Origin: JAJPJX01 sp964568355
GTDB lineage: Bacteria; Acidobacteriota; Terriglobia; Bryobacterales; Bryobacteraceae
DNA length: 9,298 bases
Assembly: GCA_964568355.1 (NCBI GenBank)
Contig: CAZMRK010000098.1
Location: 1-9,298, forward strand
Direction: 5' to 3'
Numbering within the stretch: position 1 is the stretch's first letter; each line of letters starts with the position of its first letter. Below are positions 1-7,506 of the stretch, piece by piece. Position numbers and translations under genes: made by a program. The notes under the pieces are model-generated. The model saw only the letters and a list, made by a program, of their open reading frames with translations. It was not told where the DNA came from and searched no databases.

Positions 1-13
1 AAGAGAGACCGAG

Positions 14-3000
14 ATGATAGTTTTGTTTGCCAGGCGCATTGCTTTTGTTTTTGGACTATTGGCTCTTTTGGTCCCCAGTATGCCTCTGCGGGGCCAGGAG
101 ACCACCGGGAGTATCGTCGGCCTAGTGAAGGACGCGAGCGACGCGGCGCTTCCGGATGTTCAAGTGACCGTCACCAATAAAGACACCGGTCGTACTTTGC
201 AGGTTAAGACGGGTGGGGACGGCACCTACCTCGCTCGTGATCTGGCTCCCGGCCGCTATTCCGTGGCGTTTGAGCGGACGGGCTTCACGAAAGCCGAGAT
301 CGCCAACGTGATTCTGCTGTTGGGCAAGACCGCCCGGGCGGACACGACGCTTTCGGTTGGTTCGGTGGCGACCAGCGTGGAGGTGACCGAAGCGGCCGCT
401 GTGATTGACACCAGCAGCACGATGGTGGCTCACAACGTGACGGCTGAGGAGTTCGATAACCTCCCCAAAGGCAGGACTTTTCAGGGTATTGCCACGTTTT
501 CGCCTTCGGTGAATACCGGGACGATCGACGGTGGCTACCAGGTCAACGGCGCCAGCGCGGCAGAGAATAACTACTATATCGATGGAGTTTCGACCAATAG
601 CCTGATCGACGGCAGTTCCCGCCAGAACGCGGCGTTCGAGTATTTGCAGGAGGTCCAGGTCAAAACCGCCGGCCTCGAAGCGGAATACGGTGGAGCGCTC
701 GGTGGCGTGGTGACCGCTGTTACCAAGTCTGGCGGCAACTCCTTCCACGGCGAGGCGCATTACTACTACTACGGCAACGCGATCAGCGCCGGCCCGACCC
801 AGCGTCTGCAACTGGATCCGGTTACGCAAACGTCAGCAGCTTATTTCCAGGACAGCAAGCAGCAAAGAGACAACCACGAGTTCGGTGGTTCGCTCGGAGG
901 CCCGTTCATCAAGAACAAGCTGTGGTTCTTCACATCCATCTCGCCGCGGTGGCTGCGGCAATCCAACGATTACCTGTTCAGCAACGGCACCGAGCCCGGC
1001 ACGATCAAGCGGGATGCGTTCTACATGAATTGGTTTAACAAAATCTCATTTGATCCTACTAACCGTATCCGTACTAATTTCACCTGGCTTTACACCCCTT
1101 CTTACCTGACGGGTTCTCTGCCGGCCTATTATGGCAACGGGACGAACTGGAGCACTACGAGCCTGGAATCGGCTCTCGGCGGCCAGACGCGGGGATTTAG
1201 CCAGCCTGAACAGAGCGTGAGCGGTAGCGTCGATTTCACCATCACCAACACTTCACTGTTGAGTGTGAAGGGCGGCCGCTATTATCTGAACTATAAAGAA
1301 CGCGGTATTCCCTACACCTACTACACTTGGTGGCGCGGTGCCTCAATAGGGATTCCGGGTGTTCCGGAAAACCTTCAATTTGCAGACGGCTATCAGACCC
1401 CCAGTGCTGCCCAGACCCTCTGGGACATTACGACCCAGAATTATGTCCAGGCTGATTTCAGTCAGTTCATCGCGCATGCGCTGGGCTCGCACAACTTGAA
1501 GATGGGAATCGGGACACGTAAGAATGTCAACAATGTGAACGATTCCCAGAACGGTCCGCTAGGTCGCGTGGAACTCTATTGGGATCAGGCGACCAGTCTG
1601 GGCCGCGGCCAGTATGGCTACTACCTGGTGCAGGACTATGCCATTCACGGTTCCACCGGCGCGAATATCAACCACATCTATATTCAGGACTCCTGGAAGA
1701 TCCACCCACGTCTGACTTTGAATATCGGGCTCCGCACGGAGAAAGAGACCATTCCGTCGTTCCGCCGCGACGTGGCGCCATATGCCTTCCAGTTTGGCTG
1801 GGGGGACAAGCTGGCTCCCCGCTTGGGCGCGAGCTTCGACGTCCTTGGCAATGGCAAGCTGAAGCTTTCCGGCGGCTGGGGCCGTTTCTTCGACTGGACC
1901 AAGTATGACCTGGCGCGCGGCACGTTTGGCGCCGAGGTTTGGCACACCTATTACCGGTCACTCGACACTTTGGATGTCTTCAACCTGAACCTCGCTAATA
2001 TGCCGGGCCGGAATCTCTGGACCGGCGAGTATCGCGACCGCCGGATTCCCGCTTTCGACACCCTGGATCCGAACGTCAAGCCGATGAGCGCAGACGTGAT
2101 CAACATCGGCGCGGAATACGAGATCCAGCCGCAGACGGTGTTTTCCATCCGGTATGTGCGCAACAGCTTGAATCGCACGATCGAAGACATGGGCGCTCTG
2201 GACGCCGAAGGCAACGAAGTCTATCGCTATGGAAACCCGGGCGAGGGAGCCTTTGAGTACGGGCCGGTCAGCGGCGAGACCTGCACGACGGAAATCAATG
2301 GCACCTGCGCCTACAAGATGCCCAAACCGAAGCGAATTTACAGCGCCATGGAGATCTCGCTATCCCGCCGCTTTAGCAGGGGATGGTTCGCCAGCGCCAG
2401 CTATGTCTACAGCCAGCTTTGGGGTAACTACGCCGGTCTGCAGAACACCGACGAGTTCCGCCCGCCCACGCTGGGTTATGGCTCCCCGGGCAACCAGCAG
2501 TTTGGCGCCAATTACTTTCGCTCCGGCGGTAACGCCAACCGCAGCTACGACCTGGATGAAGCGGTCTATGATGCGCACGGAAACGTCGGTGTTTACGGGC
2601 TCCTTCCCACCGATCGGCCGCACGTCATCAAACTCTACGGCTCAAAAACCTTCCGTTGGGGGACCGAGATCGGCGGATTCTTCCGAGCTTCCAGCGGAAC
2701 ACCGGTCAGCACGGCCGTCAATACCGTCAATTCGATTCCAGTCCTCGTGGAAGGCCGCGGTGACTGGGGGCGTACTCCCTTCTTCAATCAAACCGACATC
2801 GTGGTGGCCCACGAGTTCCGCCTGGCGGAAGCCAAGAGCATCCGCCTGGAATTCAACATCACGAACCTGTTCAACCAGAAGAGCAGCCTGTTCGTCTTTG
2901 ACCGCTATAATCGGGAAGACATCACCGACAGCTCGGGAATCAATTTGTCCGGTGTCGACCTGAACAAAGGCTTCGACTGGAAGACCATGACCCAGCAGAC

Positions 3001-3097
3001 GCCGGCCGGTGCCAAGGCGATTGATCCGCGCTATGGCAAAGATGCCGTCTTCAACGACGGGTTCGCCGGACGCGCCATGATCAAGTTCATCTTCTAG
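14..3097 (+). CDS. Oar-like TonB-dependent outer-membrane receptor (1027 aa)
   Basis: Predicted outer-membrane beta-barrel receptor that would take up a large substrate using TonB energy; the substrate cannot be read from sequence. Residues 1-27 form a signal peptide (basic FARR, a hydrophobic core, then LRGQ). Residues ~29-115 are a carboxypeptidase-regulatory-like beta-sandwich (GSIVGLVKD, DGTYLARDLAPGRYSV). SVATSVEVTEAAAVIDT at ~117-133 is a possible TonB-box/linker region. The plug follows (~135-245), with NNYYIDGVSTN and EAEYGGALGGVVTAVTKSGG, then a barrel ending in the terminal Phe (MIKFIF) typical of outer-membrane proteins. The only two cysteines, C757 and C765, lie in one predicted loop. 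Length fits the family (about 1000-1200 aa). The ATG has a weak GAGAG Shine-Dalgarno six bases upstream; any promoter lies outside the window. The class is secure; the substrate is unknown. Confidence 0.95.
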   Translation: MIVLFARRIAFVFGLLALLVPSMPLRGQETTGSIVGLVKDASDAALPDVQVTVTNKDTGRTLQVKTGGDGTYLARDLAPGRYSVAFERTGFTKAEIANVILLLGKTARADTTLSVGSVATSVEVTEAAAVIDTSSTMVAHNVTAEEFDNLPKGRTFQGIATFSPSVNTGTIDGGYQVNGASAAENNYYIDGVSTNSLIDGSSRQNAAFEYLQEVQVKTAGLEAEYGGALGGVVTAVTKSGGNSFHGEAHYYYYGNAISAGPTQRLQLDPVTQTSAAYFQDSKQQRDNHEFGGSLGGPFIKNKLWFFTSISPRWLRQSNDYLFSNGTEPGTIKRDAFYMNWFNKISFDPTNRIRTNFTWLYTPSYLTGSLPAYYGNGTNWSTTSLESALGGQTRGFSQPEQSVSGSVDFTITNTSLLSVKGGRYYLNYKERGIPYTYYTWWRGASIGIPGVPENLQFADGYQTPSAAQTLWDITTQNYVQADFSQFIAHALGSHNLKMGIGTRKNVNNVNDSQNGPLGRVELYWDQATSLGRGQYGYYLVQDYAIHGSTGANINHIYIQDSWKIHPRLTLNIGLRTEKETIPSFRRDVAPYAFQFGWGDKLAPRLGASFDVLGNGKLKLSGGWGRFFDWTKYDLARGTFGAEVWHTYYRSLDTLDVFNLNLANMPGRNLWTGEYRDRRIPAFDTLDPNVKPMSADVINIGAEYEIQPQTVFSIRYVRNSLNRTIEDMGALDAEGNEVYRYGNPGEGAFEYGPVSGETCTTEINGTCAYKMPKPKRIYSAMEISLSRRFSRGWFASASYVYSQLWGNYAGLQNTDEFRPPTLGYGSPGNQQFGANYFRSGGNANRSYDLDEAVYDAHGNVGVYGLLPTDRPHVIKLYGSKTFRWGTEIGGFFRASSGTPVSTAVNTVNSIPVLVEGRGDWGRTPFFNQTDIVVAHEFRLAEAKSIRLEFNITNLFNQKSSLFVFDRYNREDITDSSGINLSGVDLNKGFDWKTMTQQTPAGAKAIDPRYGKDAVFNDGFAGRAMIKFIF

Positions 3098-3119
3098 TCA
3101 CGAATCCGGAAGAGCAGAC

Positions 3120-3162
3120 AGCCGGGGACGCGGTTCGAACCGCGTCCCCGGCTTTTTCTTTT
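3120..3162 (+). terminator. Strong intrinsic terminator on a perfect 34-bp palindrome
   Basis: The arm AGCCGGGGACGCGGTTC (3120-3136) is followed with no spacer by its exact reverse complement (3137-3153). The T-rich tail TTTTTCTTTT runs from 3153 to 3162. The RNA would form a very stable GC-rich stem with a small loop around TTCG/TTCGAA. It lies 22 nt after the receptor stop codon. There is no A-run on the upstream side, so it should act mainly on plus-strand transcription, ending the receptor mRNA and separating it from the nuclease gene. Confidence 0.9.
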
Positions 3163-3185
3163 GGTCCCGGCTAGTCCCCCATCGC

Positions 3186-3214
3186 TTGCCCACCAGCCAG
3201 GATTGTCCTACGAT
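3186..3214 (+). promoter_or_regulatory. Candidate promoter for the nuclease gene, leaderless arrangement
   Basis: TTGCCC (3186-3191) and TACGAT (3209-3214) are separated by exactly 17 bases. Each matches the sigma-70-type consensus at 4 of 6 positions. TACGAT also fits TANNNT and ends six bases before the ATG at 3221, so transcription would begin at or next to the start codon. This agrees with the lack of a Shine-Dalgarno at normal spacing. Such matches also arise by chance, so this is tentative. Confidence 0.4.
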
Positions 3215-3220
3215 TCGGCC

Positions 3221-3979
3221 ATGCCCATCCGGACTGGCCGCTTGATCCTCTCGCTCTTCGTCCTGCTGCCGTGCCTCCGGGCCGAAGACCATCTGAAGTA
3301 CGGTGAACCGGCATGCAACGGGCCGGTGCTGAATAAGCAGTACTTCGTGGTCTGTTACGATCCCGCGCACAAGCTTCCGGCCTGGGTCGGCTATACGCTG
3401 ACCAGCGAACAGGCGCAGACTAAAGTCACCAGCCGCACAGGTAGCTTCCGCGCCGATCCCGATCTGCCGCGCGGCGGCCGGGCCGAAAACGCAGACTACA
3501 CGGGCAGCGGCTATGATCGCGGGCATATGGCGCCGGCGAACGACTTTAGCTGGGACGTAGATGCTATGAAGGCGACCTTTATCCTAAGTAACGCTGTCCC
3601 GCAGCGCCATGGAGTCAATGGGGGCAGGTGGGCACAGCTCGAGGCGGCTGTCCATAATCTGGCCGCCAAGCAGGGCGCTGTGTGGGTTTTCAGCGGCCCG
3701 GTGTTTGTTGGCGGAACACCGATCAAAACCATTGGATCCAACCAGGTAGCAGTCCCAACCCACACCTACAAGGTACTCTTGTGTGTCCACCCGAACGGGG
3801 ATAAAGAGATGTTCGGATTTCTGATGCCCAACATCAACAAGCCCAGCGGGACGATCAGCAGCTATACCTTTAGCGTGGATGAGCTGGAGAAGCTTACCGG
3901 GCTGGACTTCTTTCAGGTGCTGCCGGTCGCCGAGCAAGAGCAACTGGAGGCGGTGTCGAAGGAACTACCCCTCAAGTAA
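3221..3979 (+). CDS. Secreted DNA/RNA non-specific endonuclease, NUC1 (beta-beta-alpha metal) family, 252 aa
   Basis: Predicted exported nuclease that cuts DNA and RNA without sequence specificity using one divalent metal ion. Family: Serratia nuclease / Anabaena NucA. Residues 1-21 are a signal peptide (RTGR, hydrophobic core, cleavage near LRA|ED). The signature YDRGHMAPAND lies at 98-108: H102 should be the general base, with R100 and D99 beside it. N124 (in LSNAVPQ) should bind the metal and E141 (in GRWAQLE) completes the site, so the catalytic set looks intact. The length fits the family. The frame opens further upstream from TTG at 3161, but that would start inside the terminator T-tail; ATG 3221 directly begins a good signal peptide. 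A lipoprotein reading (LLPC, C18) is weak because Pro precedes the Cys. Three cysteines remain in the mature form (32, 45, 188). Periplasmic or extracellular location cannot be separated. Confidence 0.93.
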   Translation: MPIRTGRLILSLFVLLPCLRAEDHLKYGEPACNGPVLNKQYFVVCYDPAHKLPAWVGYTLTSEQAQTKVTSRTGSFRADPDLPRGGRAENADYTGSGYDRGHMAPANDFSWDVDAMKATFILSNAVPQRHGVNGGRWAQLEAAVHNLAAKQGAVWVFSGPVFVGGTPIKTIGSNQVAVPTHTYKVLLCVHPNGDKEMFGFLMPNINKPSGTISSYTFSVDELEKLTGLDFFQVLPVAEQEQLEAVSKELPLK

Positions 3980-4010
3980 AGGTTTCCCGCCGAAAACGCA
4001 CTCAGCATCC

Positions 4011-4055
4011 ATCTTTTGGTATTACCGGACCTATCAAAAGATCTATGCCTTTTTT
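4011..4055 (+). terminator. Possible weak terminator after the nuclease gene
   Basis: ATCTTTTGGTA (4011-4021) pairs with TATCAAAAGAT (4032-4042) over 11 bp with one G-U pair, closing a 10-nt loop. Six Ts follow at 4050-4055, but seven bases separate them from the stem, and the stem is AT-rich. It begins 31 nt after the nuclease stop, the right place for a terminator. The geometry is poor, so it may be some other RNA structure or a protein-binding dyad. Confidence 0.45.
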
Positions 4056-4060
4056 CGTAC

Positions 4061-4105
4061 GATTCCTATTCCAGATTCCAGAATCCGTATGGCTGAATCC
4101 GGATC
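4061..4105. repeat. Cluster of short ATTCC/AATCC repeats, including tandem TTCCAGA
   Basis: The heptamer TTCCAGA occurs twice in tandem (4069-4082). It sits in a run with ATTCC three times (4062-4078) and AATCC twice (4082-4086, 4096-4100). GATTC-CA-GAATC (4074-4085) is also a small perfect dyad. The cluster lies 50-100 bp upstream of the AT-rich promoter-like stretch before receptor 2, a position where an activator or response regulator could bind. No known operator is recognised. Confidence 0.35.
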
Positions 4106-4121
4106 CACGGAAGGTTAACGC

Positions 4122-4153
4122 CCATTCATTTTGCTAACTGTTGCAATAAATGG
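4122..4153. promoter_or_regulatory. Imperfect inverted repeat in the receptor 2 upstream region
   Basis: CCATTCATTTTGC (4122-4134) pairs with GCAATAAATGG (4143-4153) around an 8-nt centre. There are 10 paired positions, one mismatch (C4127/A4148) and a two-base bulge (TT at 4131-4132). It overlaps TTGCTA (4131) and TTGCAA (4141), which resemble -35 hexamers, so a protein bound here could control receptor 2. It could be chance in an AT-rich stretch. Confidence 0.3.
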
Positions 4154-4181
4154 AGTTATTTAAAATAAAAAGTGGTATCCT
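4131..4181 (+). promoter_or_regulatory. AT-rich promoter-like region for receptor 2
   Basis: This is the most AT-rich part of the window. It contains TTGCTA (4131), TTGCAA (4141), TAAAAT (4161-4166, 5 of 6 to TATAAT) and TATCCT (4176). No pair has ideal 16-18 bp spacing: TTGCAA to TAAAAT is 14. An ECF-type reading, GGAGTT (4152-4157), 16 bases, then GGTATCC (4174-4180), is also possible. A promoter here is likely from position and composition, but the hexamers are unresolved. The resulting leader would be about 40-55 nt. Confidence 0.45.
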
Positions 4182-4210
4182 ACCTGCACTTCTGCCATCT
4201 TCATGAAGCT

Positions 4211-4218
4211 GAGGAAGG
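4211..4218 (+). promoter_or_regulatory. Ribosome binding site deciding the receptor 2 start
   Basis: GAGGAAGG, with GAGG ending six bases before ATG 4221, is a strong Shine-Dalgarno. The in-frame ATG at 4203 has none and would place this motif inside the coding region, so the downstream ATG is preferred. Confidence 0.75.
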
Positions 4219-4220
4219 AT

Positions 4221-7200
4221 ATGCAAAAAGTACTGGTAGTACTGTTTATTTGGACGGCGTCGATCGTCCTCGCGCCGCGAGGTTTCGGGCAGGCAACGGA
4301 CGGAAATATCGTCGGCACGGTGGTGGATGCTTCCGGCGCGGCGATTCCGGGTGCAACCGTCGAGATTCAGAACCTCGCGACCGGTGTCAAATCGACGACG
4401 AAAGCCGATAGTTCGGGGGGGTATCGGTTCAATAACATTCTGGTCGGTAAGTATACTGTTTCCGGTTCCTCCCAGGGATTCGCCAGGGCGACGCTGGCCA
4501 ATGTCGCGGTGGACTTGAATAAGACGGTAACGGTGAATCTCACCTTACAAGTCAGTTCGGTAGCGACCACCGTAGAAGTGACTGAGGCTTCTGCCGCGAT
4601 CGATACCACCACTGCCCAGGTGCAGTCCACTTACGGCGCGAACCAGATCGTCAACCTGCCGATCGTCGAGAGTTCCCAGGGTCTTTATGGCGCCCTGAAC
4701 CTCTCCCTGTTGAGCGCAGGTGTCACGAGTAACGGCGGCGTGGGGCAGGGAACGGGCCCCTCAGTCGGCGGACAGCGCCCGATGAACAACAATTTCATGA
4801 TCGAGGGTGTAGATAATAACAACAAAAGCGTAACGGGTCCGCTGGTGTATGTTCCCACGGAGGCGACCCAGGAATTTACGCTGATGCAGAACCAGTTCAG
4901 CGCGGAATTCGGGCACTCCACCGGCGGTCAGTTCAATACGATTGTGAAGAGCGGCGGCAACCAGGTCCACGGTTCGGTCTACGAATATTTCCAGAACCGG
5001 AACCTGAACGCAATCGATGCGGCCTACACGAACTCCGGCATTCGCGAGAACCCGCGGTTCGACCAGAATAAACTGGGAGCCACCATCGGGGGGCCGATCA
5101 TCAAGGACAAGCTATTCTATTTCGGCAACTTCGAATACACACCGCTGGGATCGGCCTATACGCCGACCTATCCCATCTGGGGCCCCACTTCGGAAGGCTA
5201 TGCGCTGCTGGACAAGATGCCCAATCTGTCCCAGACGAACTACAGTATTTTCAAGAAGTACGTGCCGGCCGCCCCGGCTACGGACGGAAGTTCGACTCCG
5301 GTGAATGGCGTACAAATTCCGCTGGGTGTCTTACCTGTTTCGGGGTCTCTTTTTAACAACTACTACACGGCCGTCGGATCGGTGGACTATAACCTTTCGG
5401 AGAAAGACCAGTTGCGCGGCCGGTTTATGTTCAACCGCAGCGACTCGATTGACAACACCTCCAGCCTGCCGACGTTCTGGACTCCGCTGCCACAGCGCTA
5501 CTACCTGGTCTCGGTGGCTCACTATCACACCTTTACTCCGAGTGTTACCAATGAGTTGCGTCTGGCCTACAATCGCTTCAGCCAGTACTACACGGTTGGA
5601 AATGATCAGTTCCCTGGTCTGGATGTTTTCCCCAACATCCAGATGGACAACGATCTCGGCATCCAGATCGGGCCAAATCCCAATTCGCCTCAGTACACCG
5701 TGCAGAACACCTACCAACTGGTCGAAAACATCAACTGGACCAAGGGGAAACACACCTTTAAGTTCGGCTTTGACGGCCGGAATTCGATCTCTCCTTCGCA
5801 CTTTGTGCAGCGCGAGCGAGGCGATTACGATTACGGCTATCTTCAGGAGTTTCTTCTCGATCAGATTCCCACCGACCTGGCAGAACGCAACCTGGGCAGC
5901 ACCACCTATTACGGCAACCAGTGGGCTACCTATCTATATGCGAACGACTCCTGGCGCGTGAAGTCGAACCTGACGGTGAATCTGGGCCTGCGCTGGGAAC
6001 GGACGACTGTCCCCATCGGAATGGGCCTGCAGTCCTTGAACAGCGCCGCAAGCGTGCCCGGCCTGGTCTCGTTTAACTCGCCCGAAACTTACAACAAAGC
6101 CTTTGCTCCGCGGGTGGGTATCGCCTACTCCCCGGGGAATAGCGGACGGACCTCCATTCGGGCGGGCTTCGGCATGGCCTATGATGTAATTTTCGACAAC
6201 GTAGGCAGTACCTCCTATCCGCCACAACTCAGTTCTACGTATGACGCCCTGGACTTTCCGAACCTCTTTCACAATGGGTCCTTCCTGGCAAACGGGGGAA
6301 TCAAGCCCGGCAGCCTCTCCGGCGGCGGAAATCTGACCACCGACGAGGCCAGAGCGGCCACTTCCAGCTATATACCCGACCAGATCCTGCCGACCTCCGT
6401 GCAGTGGAATATCGGTGTGCAGCACGTGTTCCGGAACGACTACACGGTGGAGGCGCGTTACCTGGGAAGCCGGGGGTACCACCTGCTGACTCAGATTCAG
6501 TTGAACCGGATCGACAGGGTTACGCCGGATGCCTACCTGCCGACCTATCTCCAGCGGCCTTCGCAGGCTGAGCTGGACGCTCTTCCGCTCACTTTGACGC
6601 AGATCCAGGCCAAGCCCAGTTTCGATCCGGCATGGTCCAACGCCGGCTTCGGTACAGCGGTGACCGGGTTCATGCCCTGGGGCAATTCCATGTATCACGG
6701 ACTGGCCCTCCAGGTGACCCGCCGTTTCTCCCATGGTCTTCAGTTTCAGGGAGCTTACACCTGGAGCCATAACATGGACGATTCCACTGCCACGCATTTC
6801 TCCACGGTGCTGAGCCCCCGGCGTCCCCAGGATTTCCGGGATATGCGCAGCGAATGGGCGTCCTCGGCTTTGGATCGCCGCCAGCGCTTCACCTTCAACT
6901 GGGTCTGGGAAGTGCCCTGGATGGCCCATTCCAGTAGCTGGATGGCGAAGAACCTGCTCGGCAACTGGCGCTTTGTTGGAACCTACACCGCGGAGACCGG
7001 TGAACTGGCCACCCCGCAGAGCGGTTTGGATTCCAACCTGAACGGCGATACGGTGGACCGCACCATCGTCAATCCCGCCGGACAGGCTAATGTCGGCAGT
7101 GACGTAGAGGCGTTATCCAACAGCGCCGGGGAGACGGTAGCCTACCTGGCTCTCAATCCGAACGCCCGCTACATCCGGGCCGGACGCGGCGCTCTGACCA

Positions 7201-7487
7201 ATGCCGGACGTAATACCTTGCAGATGCCGGGAATCAATAACTTCGATATGTCGCTGGGCAAGCGGTTCAACATCACCGAGTCCAAGGCGATCGAGTTCCG
7301 TGCGGACGCTACCAACGTCTTCAATCACGCCCAGTACACGGCCGGCTACATCAATTCGGTGCGTCTTACCTCACAGACCAATACCAACATCTTCCTGGTT
7401 CCTTCCGCGCCGCAGTTCGGGCAGTGGTCCAACAACTTCCCGAGCAACTCGCGGACGCTCCAGTTGGTTGCCAGGATTACCTTCTAA
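4221..7487 (+). CDS. Second Oar-like TonB-dependent outer-membrane receptor (1088 aa)
   Basis: Predicted TonB-driven outer-membrane uptake receptor of the carboxypeptidase-regulatory-like/Oar type; substrate unknown. Residues 1-24 are a signal peptide (MQKVLVVLFIWTAS, cleavage near GFGQ|ATDG). Residues ~26-112 are the regulatory-like beta-sandwich (GNIVGTVVDASGAAIPGATV, GGYRFNNILVGKYTV). SVATTVEVTEASAAIDT at ~113-129 nearly repeats the matching stretch of the receptor at 14-3097. The plug spans ~130-252 (VGGQRPMNNNFMIEGVDNNN, QFSAEFGHSTGGQFNTIVKS). The barrel carries family landmarks (FYFGNFEY, NLGLRWE, EFRADATNVFNH) and ends in terminal Phe (LVARITF). It has no cysteine at all. Beyond the N-terminal domain and plug it differs strongly from its neighbour, so the two are old paralogs, not a recent duplication. 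An ATG at 4203 would add six residues (MKLRKD) but lacks a ribosome site. Confidence 0.95.
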   Translation: MQKVLVVLFIWTASIVLAPRGFGQATDGNIVGTVVDASGAAIPGATVEIQNLATGVKSTTKADSSGGYRFNNILVGKYTVSGSSQGFARATLANVAVDLNKTVTVNLTLQVSSVATTVEVTEASAAIDTTTAQVQSTYGANQIVNLPIVESSQGLYGALNLSLLSAGVTSNGGVGQGTGPSVGGQRPMNNNFMIEGVDNNNKSVTGPLVYVPTEATQEFTLMQNQFSAEFGHSTGGQFNTIVKSGGNQVHGSVYEYFQNRNLNAIDAAYTNSGIRENPRFDQNKLGATIGGPIIKDKLFYFGNFEYTPLGSAYTPTYPIWGPTSEGYALLDKMPNLSQTNYSIFKKYVPAAPATDGSSTPVNGVQIPLGVLPVSGSLFNNYYTAVGSVDYNLSEKDQLRGRFMFNRSDSIDNTSSLPTFWTPLPQRYYLVSVAHYHTFTPSVTNELRLAYNRFSQYYTVGNDQFPGLDVFPNIQMDNDLGIQIGPNPNSPQYTVQNTYQLVENINWTKGKHTFKFGFDGRNSISPSHFVQRERGDYDYGYLQEFLLDQIPTDLAERNLGSTTYYGNQWATYLYANDSWRVKSNLTVNLGLRWERTTVPIGMGLQSLNSAASVPGLVSFNSPETYNKAFAPRVGIAYSPGNSGRTSIRAGFGMAYDVIFDNVGSTSYPPQLSSTYDALDFPNLFHNGSFLANGGIKPGSLSGGGNLTTDEARAATSSYIPDQILPTSVQWNIGVQHVFRNDYTVEARYLGSRGYHLLTQIQLNRIDRVTPDAYLPTYLQRPSQAELDALPLTLTQIQAKPSFDPAWSNAGFGTAVTGFMPWGNSMYHGLALQVTRRFSHGLQFQGAYTWSHNMDDSTATHFSTVLSPRRPQDFRDMRSEWASSALDRRQRFTFNWVWEVPWMAHSSSWMAKNLLGNWRFVGTYTAETGELATPQSGLDSNLNGDTVDRTIVNPAGQANVGSDVEALSNSAGETVAYLALNPNARYIRAGRGALTNAGRNTLQMPGINNFDMSLGKRFNITESKAIEFRADATNVFNHAQYTAGYINSVRLTSQTNTNIFLVPSAPQFGQWSNNFPSNSRTLQLVARITF

Positions 7488-7506
7488 TCGGTATTTCCCC
7501 AAGCGG

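Noticed and set aside
1021..1080. A 60-nt dip to about 32% GC within receptor 1
   Set aside because: The frame continues normally, the residues are ordinary barrel sequence, and the dip is too short to argue for transfer or recombination.
3131..3142. GGTTCGAACCGC resembles a tRNA T-arm, hinting at a tRNA remnant or attachment site
   Set aside because: It is the centre of the perfect terminator palindrome. There is no acceptor stem, anticodon arm or D-arm nearby, and no integrase gene in the window.
3161..3220. Upstream TTG start that would lengthen the nuclease by 20 residues
   Set aside because: It begins in the terminator T-tail, lacks a ribosome site, and would put a non-hydrophobic stretch ahead of a good signal peptide.
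3879..4118. A 79-codon plus-strand open frame leaving the end of the nuclease gene into the intergenic region
   Set aside because: Most of it overlaps the nuclease in another frame, it has no Shine-Dalgarno, and it runs through the hairpin and repeat cluster.
5934..6929. A 331-codon minus-strand open frame inside receptor 2
   Set aside because: It lies wholly antisense to a well-supported receptor, has no ribosome site or recognisable motif, and has the composition of a complementary-strand shadow.
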